A stretch of DNA of 5,516 nucleotides from Beijerinckiaceae bacterium (GTDB lineage Bacteria; Pseudomonadota; Alphaproteobacteria; Rhizobiales; Beijerinckiaceae), in contig CANHAW010000160.1 of NCBI GenBank assembly GCA_947458675.1, positions 1 through 5,516 on the forward strand, read 5' to 3'. The position numbers and the translations under genes were made by a program. The notes under the pieces were generated by a model. It made no database searches. It was not told the origin of the DNA and worked only from the letters and a program-made list of their open reading frames with translations. Of this stretch, positions 1-5,516 are shown in pieces (positions within the stretch are counted from its first letter, which is position 1; each line of letters begins with the position of its first letter).

Positions 1-341
1 AAGCGGGCATGGACGAGACCGAATTTGTCGACGGGCTCAAACCCGCCGCGCATCATATCGTGCTGGAAAAAAGCCAGCCGTCGCTCTTTGTCGACACGCC
101 GCTTGAAGTAAGGCTGCGCACTTTGGGCGTGAAGACGCTCGTTCTGGCCGGTGTTGCAACCGATATCGGCATTGAGTTCAACGCACGCCATGCTGCAGCG
201 CGCGGTTTCTATTCCGTCATCGCGGAAGATGCGACCGGCTCTTACACGCAAGCTGCACAAGAGCGCAGCATTGCATTCCTGCGCAATTGGATCACGCCGG
301 TCGTTTCGACCGACGAGATCTGCACATTCTGGAAAAGATAA
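1..341 (+). CDS. Isochorismatase-superfamily hydrolase, C-terminal part (5' end outside window)
   Basis: The reading frame is open from the left edge (first full codon at 3) to a TAA at 339-341, so about 112 C-terminal residues of a protein usually near 200 are visible. Counting from the ATG at 9, which is probably internal, the family's catalytic lysine is K21 in LEKSQPSLF, followed by the FVDTPLE segment. The nucleophile loop reads GVATDIGIEFNARHA (48-62), and C-terminal to it are the ARGF and EDATGSYT segments. Position 54, where cysteine hydrolases such as nicotinamidase PncA carry the nucleophilic Cys, is Gly. True isochorismatases such as EntB and PhzD also have Gly there, so the protein may not be a Cys-dependent amidase. 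The N-terminal catalytic Asp lies outside the window. The next gene starts 39 bases later on the same strand with no terminator between, suggesting an operon with the solute receptor. The superfamily call is firm; the substrate is unknown. Confidence 0.85.
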   Translation, partial: AGMDETEFVDGLKPAAHHIVLEKSQPSLFVDTPLEVRLRTLGVKTLVLAGVATDIGIEFNARHAAARGFYSVIAEDATGSYTQAAQERSIAFLRNWITPVVSTDEICTFWKR

Positions 342-368
342 CAGGCGCACAAGGCGCCAAACGGACCC

Positions 369-375
369 GAGGAGG
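369..375 (+). promoter_or_regulatory. Shine-Dalgarno site of the first Bug receptor
   Basis: GAGGAGG ends five bases before the ATG at 381. It decides the start: the in-frame TTG at 378 would sit only two bases from this site, so the ATG at 381 is preferred. Confidence 0.8.
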
Positions 376-380
376 ATTTG

Positions 381-1424
381 ATGAAAACAAGACAGACAAT
401 CGCGGCTTTAGCGACTGCCGCAGCCATGGCACTTGCCGCCCCTGCATGGGCGCAGCAAAGCGACCTGGAGAAATTCTACGCCGGCAAGAATGTCGACTTC
501 CTCATCGGCTCGGCGCCGGGCGGCGGCTATGGCATTTACGGCTCGGTTCTGTCGCGCCATATCGGCAAGCATCTTCCGGGCAAGCCGAATATTGTCGCGC
601 GCAATATGGATGGTGCCGGTTCGATCACCGCAGCCAATCTGCTCTATAACAAACTGCCGAAAGACGGCACGGTCTTCGGCGCGCTGTTCATGGGTGCGAT
701 CATGGAGCCGCTGATCGGCGACGCATCAGTGACGCAATTCGATCCGCGCAGATTCATTTTTATTGGCAGCGCCAATAAGGAAACGAGCATTTGCATCGCC
801 TGGCACAATGCGCCGGTGCAAACCTTTGAGGACATGTTCAGCAAGGAGCTGATTGTCGGCACATCGGGCGTCACTTCCTCGATCCGGCAATATCCGACCA
901 TCTTCAACAATGTCCTGAAGACAAAATTCAAGATGATCACCGGTTATCCGGGTTCGCGCGAAGCCCAGCTCGCCATGGAGCGCGGCGAGACAAACGGCAT
1001 TTGCGGCATTCAATGGACGAGCTTTATCGCGGCGCAATCCGACTGGCTTGAACAAAACAAAGTGCGCATCCTGGCCCAGATCGGCGGCCTTGGTGGCGAT
1101 GAGACGCTCAACAAAATGGGCATTCCGAAAATCTGGGATTTCGTGAAGAACGAGGCCGACAAGCGCACGCTTTCCGTCATCTTCAACCAGCTGGAATTCG
1201 GCCGCCCTTACGTGCTGCCGCCGGGCGTTCCTGCTGACCGCGTCGCGGCCTTCCGCAAGGCTTTCGACGAGACGATGAAGGATCCTGAATTCCTCGCCGA
1301 GGCCGCCAAGGCGAAACTCGTCATCAATCCGGTGTCGGGCGTGAATGTGCAGAAGCTCGTCGACGAGATCTATACAACGCCCAAGGAAGATGTGGAGCGC
1401 GCCCGCGCTGCGCTGAAGGGCTGA
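381..1424 (+). CDS. TTT-family (Bug/TctC-like) periplasmic substrate-binding protein
   Basis: The product has 347 residues, a normal length for TctC/Bug extracytoplasmic receptors, which deliver carboxylates or other small solutes to a TctA/TctB membrane complex. Residues 1-24 are a Sec signal peptide: basic start (MKTRQ), Ala-rich core, and a cleavage site after AWA (24). The mature part shows the Bug landmarks: the first-strand loop APGGG (45-49), KHLPGKP (63-69), NMDGAGSITAANLLYN (75-90), a GYPGSREAQLAMERGET segment in the middle, and the PPGVPADRVAAFRKAF helix near the C-terminus. The Asp commonly found just after the PGGG loop is Gly here (G51). The gene ends with tandem in-frame stops, TGA then TAA. 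It follows the hydrolase gene by 39 bases and probably shares its transcript. No permease gene is in the window. Family assignment is strong; the ligand cannot be read from the sequence. Confidence 0.93.
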   Translation: MKTRQTIAALATAAAMALAAPAWAQQSDLEKFYAGKNVDFLIGSAPGGGYGIYGSVLSRHIGKHLPGKPNIVARNMDGAGSITAANLLYNKLPKDGTVFGALFMGAIMEPLIGDASVTQFDPRRFIFIGSANKETSICIAWHNAPVQTFEDMFSKELIVGTSGVTSSIRQYPTIFNNVLKTKFKMITGYPGSREAQLAMERGETNGICGIQWTSFIAAQSDWLEQNKVRILAQIGGLGGDETLNKMGIPKIWDFVKNEADKRTLSVIFNQLEFGRPYVLPPGVPADRVAAFRKAFDETMKDPEFLAEAAKAKLVINPVSGVNVQKLVDEIYTTPKEDVERARAALKG

Positions 1425-1425
1425 T

Positions 1426-1455
1426 AAAAAAAGGGCGCCTCTCGGGGCACCCTTT
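1426..1455 (-). terminator. Rho-independent terminator shared by the convergent receptor genes
   Basis: Positions 1431-1439 (AAGGGCGCC) pair with 1446-1454 (GGCACCCTT) around a six-base loop. Read on the minus strand, the single imperfect position becomes a G-U pair and the stem is followed by seven T (complement of 1426-1432), a canonical terminator starting 22 bases past the stop of the minus-strand receptor. Read on the plus strand, the same position is a C-A mismatch and the trailing tract is only TTTCACTTTC, so termination of the plus-strand gene is probably weaker. Confidence 0.8.
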
Positions 1456-1476
1456 CACTTTCAGGATGCGAAACGA

Positions 1477-2559
1477 TTAATCGAATTTCGCATTGTAATT
1501 CTTGACGAGGAAGTCGCGCACCCAGTCGCGCGCGGCGGGCGAGATTGTCGTTGCAGCGACATAAAGCTGCTCGCCTTCCTTATCGGTGAGCTGATCATAT
1601 TCGCCGATCAGATCGTCGCGCTTGGCGATATATTCCGGATCCTTCAGGAGATCGCGAACGGCCTTGCGATAAGTCTCGACAATGTCGTTGGGCGTACCCT
1701 TGGGCAGGACCAGCAATTTCTGGCCCGGGAAGCCGGCGACGAGGAAGGCGCGCATCGCATCCCACTCAACGCCCGAGGGCTTCTTGCCGAAGACGATCTC
1801 ATAGGCTTCCTCGAAATGGGGCAGATCGGGGAAGTTGGGATCGCGCGCGAGCTTGCCGTCCTTGTCGAGCGTGCCCCACGAGAAGAGCGGGATCGCCTCG
1901 CCACTTTTGATGAGCGGCATGGAGGAGCGCAGATAGGCAGACGTGGTCTGATAATCGATCGTGGTCTCGCCGCGTTCGAAGGCAAGACGGCCTTCGCCAC
2001 GACCGGGGAAGCCGATGATGTGATTGACGTCGAGGCCCATCATGCGGAAGCCCAGCAAGGGCACGAGATCGAGCGAGGTCAGGCCCTGCGAGGCGTAATG
2101 CAGCTTCTGGCCCTTGATCTTGTCGAGTTCCTTGAGCGACTTCACGCCGAGCTTGGACGACAGATAGGCAGCGCCGCCCGTGGGAGCTGCAAGGATCGGA
2201 ATCCAATCCTTGTATTCAAACTTCACCTGCGGCGCGCCAAGCAGATAGGGGAATTGCGTTGAGCCCGAAGTGCCCAGAATCGTCAGGCCATCCGGCTTGG
2301 CAGTGGCGGCAAAGAAATTGGCGCCCGAGATCGAGCCGCCGCCCGGCTGGTTCTTGACGACGACCGCCGGCTGGCCGGGCAGATGCTTCTGCAGCAGATT
2401 GGCATTGAAGCGACCCCAGACGTCCGACCCGCCGCCGACGCCGAAGGGGATGATCATGGTGATGGTCTTGCCCTTGAAATCAGTCGCAGCTGCGGGCTGG
2501 GCAAGCGTGGCGGAAAGAGCGGCCGCGGCCGTTGCCGCGAGAAGAAAACGACGATTCAT
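1477..2559 (-). CDS. Second TTT-family (Bug/TctC-like) periplasmic substrate-binding protein
   Basis: The product has 360 residues with a Sec signal peptide: MNRR, an Ala/Leu-rich core, and likely cleavage after PAAA (25). Mature landmarks are IIPFGVGGGSDVWGR (36-50), which retains the family Asp (D46); KHLPGQP (58-64); NQPGGGSISGANFFA (70-84); a central GFPGRGEGRLAFERGET segment; and a C-terminal LPKGTPNDIVETYRKAV helix. The ATG at 2559 is supported by GGGAGG at 2566-2571, six bases upstream. It is a paralogue of the plus-strand receptor, sharing the KHLPG and ERGET segments, but the two differ at most other positions, so they are probably old duplicates or separately acquired members with different ligands. 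It is transcribed toward the first receptor and stops at the shared terminator. No TctA/TctB genes are visible, and orphan Bug receptors are common in proteobacteria. Ligand unknown. Confidence 0.93.
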   Translation of the reverse strand: MNRRFLLAATAAAALSATLAQPAAATDFKGKTITMIIPFGVGGGSDVWGRFNANLLQKHLPGQPAVVVKNQPGGGSISGANFFAATAKPDGLTILGTSGSTQFPYLLGAPQVKFEYKDWIPILAAPTGGAAYLSSKLGVKSLKELDKIKGQKLHYASQGLTSLDLVPLLGFRMMGLDVNHIIGFPGRGEGRLAFERGETTIDYQTTSAYLRSSMPLIKSGEAIPLFSWGTLDKDGKLARDPNFPDLPHFEEAYEIVFGKKPSGVEWDAMRAFLVAGFPGQKLLVLPKGTPNDIVETYRKAVRDLLKDPEYIAKRDDLIGEYDQLTDKEGEQLYVAATTISPAARDWVRDFLVKNYNAKFD

Positions 2560-2775
2560 GAAAAGCCTCCCTGAAGAAACAGATCGCCATGCCCATGGGG
2601 CATATTGCCTGCCTTATAACTATCCTTGACCAAAGCTGAAACCTGATCACCCATTTTTTAGTCGTAGACCCCCTTGGAGCCGTCGGGTGGGGCGTCAGCG
2701 TAAACTGGCCAAAGCATCCCGATTGCTCCAGTAAATCGTGCGTGTTATCGGGCTTTTCCAGCCGCGGGGCCAAGA
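2560..2775. promoter_or_regulatory. Divergent intergenic region between the second receptor and the DUF2390 gene
   Basis: These 216 bases separate two divergently transcribed genes and must hold a promoter for each. On the minus side I see the receptor's Shine-Dalgarno site (2566-2571), an inverted repeat (2589-2603) and a possible -10 box TATAAG (complement of 2613-2618) with a poor -35 candidate TTTCAG (complement of 2636-2641) 17 bases away. On the plus side TTGACC (2626-2631) resembles a -35 box but has no good -10 at the right distance. I see no convincing small gene, RNA gene or terminator here. Confidence 0.5.
2589..2603. repeat. Inverted repeat, possible operator for the second receptor gene
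   Basis: ATGCCC and GGGCAT are perfect 6-base arms separated by ATG. The repeat lies 30 bases upstream of the receptor start codon and just downstream of the candidate -10 box, so it would fall in the first bases of the transcript, where a repressor could act. A small RNA hairpin in the leader, or chance, are alternatives; no regulator gene is adjacent. Confidence 0.35.
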
Positions 2776-3315
2776 ATGACAGCCATCGACCTCTACAAGG
2801 GCACTCCCTCTCCATTCTGGACCTTTTCCCTCGCCGTCTATGGCTGCGAGGGTGTTCCACCCGCCTGCCTCACCTTGCAGGATGGCGGGGGTGCCGATGT
2901 GAATGTCCTGCTTTTCAGCCTTTTCCTCGGCCGCTCGGGCCGGGCCCTGTCCGTCGAGGATGTGGCGCGCATCACCGCGACGATCGAACCCTGGCGCGCC
3001 AATATTGTCGCCGTTCTTCGCGCCGCCCGGAGGGCCCTCAAAGAGCCCCCCCAGCCCTTCGAAGGGCCGGCGGTCGACCATTTGCGAAAAAACGTCAAAG
3101 CAGCGGAACTTGAATCGGAACGCATCCAGCAGGAACTGCTTTTCGTATCATTTCCGGCGCAAAATATGGGCCGGGCTCACCCCGACCTTGCTACGGCCTG
3201 CGCTTTGAACATCGAAGCCTGCCAGGCCCATCTCGGGTCGCAATTCGATACCGGGGCCGTCCGCATCCTTCTCGATGCCGCGGCCCGGACTGATGTGAAG
3301 GGAATGGATCATTGA
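2776..3315 (+). CDS. TIGR02444/DUF2390 family protein, function unknown
   Basis: The product has 179 residues, with no signal peptide or membrane segment, so it is probably cytosolic. The N-terminal half carries the features I associate with TIGR02444 (DUF2390): FWTFSLAVYGCEGVPPACL (14-32), then LQDGGGADVNVLLFSLFLG (34-52). This is followed by a helical stretch with an E/R/Q-rich segment (VKAAELESERIQQELL, about residues 108-123) and a more variable C-terminal helical region. The family has no established biochemical role known to me. The ATG at 2776 is the only common start codon I find near the N-terminus, but the ribosome site before it is poor (CGGGGCCAAG). The stop TGA overlaps the ubiX start by TTGA, so the two genes are almost certainly co-transcribed and translationally coupled. 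Any link to flavin prenylation or decarboxylation is inferred from that position alone. Confidence 0.85.
   Translation: MTAIDLYKGTPSPFWTFSLAVYGCEGVPPACLTLQDGGGADVNVLLFSLFLGRSGRALSVEDVARITATIEPWRANIVAVLRAARRALKEPPQPFEGPAVDHLRKNVKAAELESERIQQELLFVSFPAQNMGRAHPDLATACALNIEACQAHLGSQFDTGAVRILLDAAARTDVKGMDH
3298..3303 (+). promoter_or_regulatory. Shine-Dalgarno site supporting the ubiX TTG start
   Basis: AAGGGA lies inside the end of the upstream gene, eight bases before the TTG at 3312. In the UbiX frame a stop at 3291-3293 closes the frame upstream and no ATG or GTG lies between it and the conserved N-terminal motif, so TTG is the only reasonable start. Confidence 0.7.
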
Positions 3316-3917
3316 GCACAGCGGGCAAAGACGGACAGCCGAAGCGCCTGATCGTGGGCATTAGCGGAGCCTCCGGGATCGTCTTCGGCATACGCATGCT
3401 TGAAGTGCTCAAGCAGCTCAATATCGAGACCCATCTGATCATCTCGAAGGCGGCAGAAATGACGCTCGCCTATGAGTCCGATCTGAAGGCAAAAGACCTT
3501 CGCGAAATGGCCAATGAATATCATCCGATGACGGACATTGGCGCCAATATTTCTTCCGGCTCCTACAAGACGATTGGCATGATCATCGTGCCCTGCTCGG
3601 TTCGCACCATGAGCGAGATCGCCAGCGGCGTGACCGGTTCGCTGATGAGCCGCGCCGCCGATGTGGCATTGAAGGATCGCCGCCGCCTCGTGCTCGCCGT
3701 GCGCGAAACGCCGCTGCACACGGGCCATTTGCGCACCATGACGCAATTGTCGGAAATGGGCGCCATTATCGCGCCCATCATGCCCGCTTTCTACAATCGG
3801 CCGAAAACGCTTGAAGATATTATCGACCATACGGTCGGTCGCCTGCTCGATCTCTTCGACATCGATGCAAAGCTGCTCAAGCGCTGGAAGGAAGACGGCG
3901 ACCCTCTGATCGAATGA
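3312..3917 (+). CDS. ubiX: UbiX flavin prenyltransferase
   Basis: UbiX joins dimethylallyl monophosphate to reduced FMN to make prenyl-FMN, the cofactor of UbiD-type (de)carboxylases, including the one used in ubiquinone synthesis. It is a cytosolic oligomeric enzyme. The product has 201 residues, a normal length, and begins with TTG. It shows the FMN-binding GISGASG (16-22), THLIISKAAEMTLAYES (40-56), ISSGSYKTIGMIIVPCS (80-96), the RAADVALKDRRR block and the RETPLHTGHLRTM block, and ends with PAFYNRPKTLED plus a helix. By my alignment from memory to Pseudomonas aeruginosa UbiX, the active-site residues S15, E49, K129, E140, Y169 and R185 are kept as S21, E55, K121, E132, Y161 and R177. It looks most like the E. 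coli UbiX type. The gene overlaps the upstream DUF2390 gene by four bases. No ubiD is in the window, so whether it serves quinone synthesis or aromatic acid metabolism is open. Confidence 0.96.
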   Translation: MSTAGKDGQPKRLIVGISGASGIVFGIRMLEVLKQLNIETHLIISKAAEMTLAYESDLKAKDLREMANEYHPMTDIGANISSGSYKTIGMIIVPCSVRTMSEIASGVTGSLMSRAADVALKDRRRLVLAVRETPLHTGHLRTMTQLSEMGAIIAPIMPAFYNRPKTLEDIIDHTVGRLLDLFDIDAKLLKRWKEDGDPLIE

Positions 3918-5081
3918 TCAGGTCTTCTTGCCAAAACACGCCAGAGTAACGGCCACCGCACATGCAAACAGACCGAGCATGATGCTTGTGGCCAGATAGC
4001 CAGCCGGCTCGACGACGAAAGCCAGCGGAAACGGCGTGCCATAAAGCCCCAGATAAAAACAGGCCGCACCCACTGCCTGCGCGCCGGCGCGCCGCTCGGG
4101 CGCAATGCCCTGCGACAGCCAGGCCGAGACAACCGGATAGATCACGCTCGAGCCAAGACCAAAGGCAACCGCGCCTGCAATCACTGGAGCAACATCCGAT
4201 GTCATGGCCAGTACGCCAAGACCACAAGCCATCAGACTGACGCCGCAAGCGACCAAAGCGCGCGGCTGAAAGCGCTGAAAGAAATTCCCCGATACGCGTG
4301 TCAGCCCCGTGGCAATGGTCGAGGGAATGAAGAACAGCGCCAAAGCCACACCGCGCTCGACAAGATCAGGCGGCAGAAAAGCCATGCTATAGGCATGCAG
4401 CAATCCGCAGGTGAAGAGCCCGAGCAGCGGCAGAATGAAATGTGGCTGCAGCGCACCTGACAGATCGAGACCGCGCGCCTCCGGCCGCGCCAGAGGGCGC
4501 AAGCCGATCGTCATGATGAGGCCGAGCAAAGCCGGCGCTGTGCCGATGAGAAAAAATCCGGTCGGTCCGAATTGCGCCAAGGTCAATTCGCCCATGGCCG
4601 GGCCGAAGGCATAAGAGAAGGGAATAACGGAGGTGAAGATAATCACCAGCGCGACGAAACGCGCTTGATTGAGCCGGCTCTGCCCATAGGTCATGATGGA
4701 TGGCAGATAGAGACCAAATCCAAGTCCATGCACGATGCGCGAGATGAGCGCGCCCCAAAAATCTCCGGCGGTGAGCGCAAGAGATCCAAAGCCGATGATC
4801 ATCAGGCTCATGGCCACACGCGTCGTCGCCAAGCCGCCAATGCGCGCTGCCACCGCACCGGCCAGAAGATTGACCACCAGCACCGGAATGACAAAGAGCG
4901 AATAGAGAAGGCCCGCTGTCTGGAGGCTGTGTCCCGCCTGCATGAAGACAACGGTCAGAAGGGCAACATGTGCATTCAGCAGAGATGCAAACAGGCAGGC
5001 AAAAGCAAAGCGGATAAATTCGCGGCGGCCTTTGGCATCGATAAAGCCGGCCTGTTGGGCAACAGCATCGGCGGCGTTCAA
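3918..5081 (-). CDS. MFS transporter, 12-helix type, substrate unknown
   Basis: With the TTG start at 5081 the product has 387 residues. It is strongly hydrophobic with about twelve predicted membrane helices (roughly 22-47, 54-80, 87-105, 108-128, 140-162, 172-195, 215-238, 243-265, 279-298, 299-322, 335-358, 360-380) and a short loop between helices 6 and 7 around LRPLARPEARGLDLSG. The AARIGG segment after helix 2 resembles a degenerate MFS motif A, and helix 4 contains SRIVHGLGFGLYLPS. I chose TTG at 5081 because it overlaps the holC stop as TTGA and has GGGAGA (5089-5094) seven bases upstream. The in-frame ATG at 5159 would overlap holC by 82 bases and lacks a ribosome site. Its stop abuts the ubiX stop. 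It probably exports or imports a small molecule by proton coupling; nothing in the sequence fixes the substrate. Confidence 0.88.
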   Translation of the reverse strand: MNAADAVAQQAGFIDAKGRREFIRFAFACLFASLLNAHVALLTVVFMQAGHSLQTAGLLYSLFVIPVLVVNLLAGAVAARIGGLATTRVAMSLMIIGFGSLALTAGDFWGALISRIVHGLGFGLYLPSIMTYGQSRLNQARFVALVIIFTSVIPFSYAFGPAMGELTLAQFGPTGFFLIGTAPALLGLIMTIGLRPLARPEARGLDLSGALQPHFILPLLGLFTCGLLHAYSMAFLPPDLVERGVALALFFIPSTIATGLTRVSGNFFQRFQPRALVACGVSLMACGLGVLAMTSDVAPVIAGAVAFGLGSSVIYPVVSAWLSQGIAPERRAGAQAVGAACFYLGLYGTPFPLAFVVEPAGYLATSIMLGLFACAVAVTLACFGKKT

Positions 5082-5516
5082 GCCTTTTTCTCCCAGCGAC
5101 CATCCTCGGTCTGCTGAAAGTAAGAAAGCGTCGCATCTGTTTGCTTGAGCGCTTTCCATTGCGCGCGCGCATCGAGAAGTTCGGCTTCGCGATTGCCATC
5201 GAACATCAAGACGATGCGCTCATAAGGGTGAGGTGTTGCCGCCAAAGCCGGGGCAATTTGCGCACCTTCGACAAAGAAGCGGATCTGCGCGCCATTGGGA
5301 TTTTCCGTGCCGTCGGTCAGATAGATCGGCTGAAATTCCGCGTCGCCATCCTGCGCCATGCCATGAGGCAGAAAACTTTCCCCCGCATGGGTCCATAAAT
5401 GCTCGTTCAAGGCGAGGCATTTTTCCTGCGTCAGCGTCTGCAGGCAAATATTCCACCCGCGCTCAAGCGAGCGTTCCAGCAATTGTGGCAAAGCTTTTTC
5501 AAGCGGCTTGACGACG
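5078..5516 (-). CDS. holC: DNA polymerase III chi subunit, N-terminus outside window
   Basis: Chi is an accessory subunit of the DNA polymerase III clamp-loader assembly that contacts single-stranded-DNA-binding protein. The frame is open to the right edge and stops at TGA (5080-5078), giving about 145 visible residues; the family's usual length suggests only around ten N-terminal residues are missing. The visible part begins VVKPLEKALPQLLERSLERGW (first residues at the edge), typical of the chi N-terminal helix. It continues with ALNEHLWT, SFLPHGMAQDGDAEFQPI, NPNGAQIRFFVEG, YERIVLMFDGN, a helix ending AQWKALK, and the C-terminal LSYFQQTEDGRWEKKA. This is the alphaproteobacterial pattern of the family. 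The TTG at 5491 could be read as a start but the conserved N-terminal sequence continues upstream of it, so the gene is cut by the window. It precedes the MFS gene with a four-base overlap. Confidence 0.92.
   Translation of the reverse strand, partial: VVKPLEKALPQLLERSLERGWNICLQTLTQEKCLALNEHLWTHAGESFLPHGMAQDGDAEFQPIYLTDGTENPNGAQIRFFVEGAQIAPALAATPHPYERIVLMFDGNREAELLDARAQWKALKQTDATLSYFQQTEDGRWEKKA
5089..5094 (-). promoter_or_regulatory. Shine-Dalgarno site deciding the MFS start
   Basis: GGGAGA on the minus strand, within the last codons of holC, lies seven bases before TTG (5081-5079). This supports reinitiation at the TTGA overlap rather than at the ATG at 5159. Confidence 0.6.

Noticed and set aside
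343..357. Direct repeat AGGCGC, twice, in the gap before the first receptor
   Set aside because: Six-base copies in GC-rich DNA are likely by chance, and no regulatory context is visible.
378..380. TTG as start of the first receptor
   Set aside because: It is only two bases from the GAGGAGG site; the adjacent ATG at 381 has proper spacing.
1816..2262. 148-codon open frame on the plus strand inside the second receptor gene
   Set aside because: It lies fully antisense to a clear Bug gene, has no ribosome site I can see, and its product has no recognisable motif; an effect of codon bias in GC-rich DNA.
2626..2660. TTGACC as a -35 box for the DUF2390 gene
   Set aside because: No acceptable -10 box at 16-19 bases; the following T-rich stretch is misplaced, so I did not call a promoter.
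2480..3081. Minus-strand open frames spanning the divergent region and the start of the DUF2390 gene
   Set aside because: The products are Arg/Gly-rich without family motifs and overlap well-supported genes; they are shadows of the coding frames.
3309..3830. 173-codon minus-strand open frame antisense to ubiX
   Set aside because: His/Arg/Ala-rich translation with no recognisable domain, entirely opposite the conserved UbiX coding sequence.
5082..5159. N-terminal extension of the MFS protein to the ATG at 5159
   Set aside because: It would overlap holC by 82 bases, adds a polar segment not expected of the family, and has no ribosome site; TTG at 5081 fits better.
4387..5199. 270-codon minus-strand open frame in another frame of the MFS gene
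   Set aside because: Arg, Cys and His-rich product without hydrophobic segments; the MFS frame explains the same DNA.

Overview
This is a moderately GC-rich stretch of bacterial chromosome, most likely from an alphaproteobacterium (order Hyphomicrobiales is my best guess). The clues are the alphaproteobacterial style of the DNA polymerase III chi subunit at the right edge, the TIGR02444/DUF2390 protein, and the presence of two periplasmic Bug-type (TctC-like) solute receptors. I see no mobile element, CRISPR array, tRNA, rRNA or phage gene.

Left part (1-2559): the 3' end of an isochorismatase-superfamily hydrolase gene runs into the window and is followed, 39 bases later and on the same strand, by a secreted substrate-binding protein of the tripartite tricarboxylate transporter (TTT/Bug) family. 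A second, divergent paralogue of that binding protein lies on the opposite strand, tail to tail with the first, with a hairpin terminator between them that favours the minus-strand transcript. No TctA or TctB membrane subunit is present, so both receptors are orphans within this window.

Middle (2560-3917): a 216-base divergent intergenic region holds the start signals of the second receptor, a 6+6 inverted repeat that could be an operator, and no gene. It is followed by a two-gene plus-strand unit: a TIGR02444 (DUF2390) protein of unknown function, then ubiX (flavin prenyltransferase). They overlap by the four bases TTGA, where the UbiX TTG start overlaps the upstream TGA stop.

Right part (3918-5516): on the minus strand, holC (DNA polymerase III chi subunit, N-terminus beyond the window) is followed by an MFS transporter gene, again with a TTGA stop/start overlap if the start I propose is right. 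The MFS and ubiX stop codons abut with no base between them, forming the palindrome TGATCA.

The genes look like ordinary chromosomal functions: solute capture (two Bug proteins), small-molecule hydrolysis or efflux, prenyl-FMN cofactor supply for UbiD-type decarboxylases, and a replisome accessory subunit. I found no convincing new multi-gene system. The points most worth a second look are the uncharacterised protein coupled to UbiX, the hydrolase with Gly in place of the nucleophilic Cys, the motif difference between the two receptors, and the compact TTG/TGA gene junctions.
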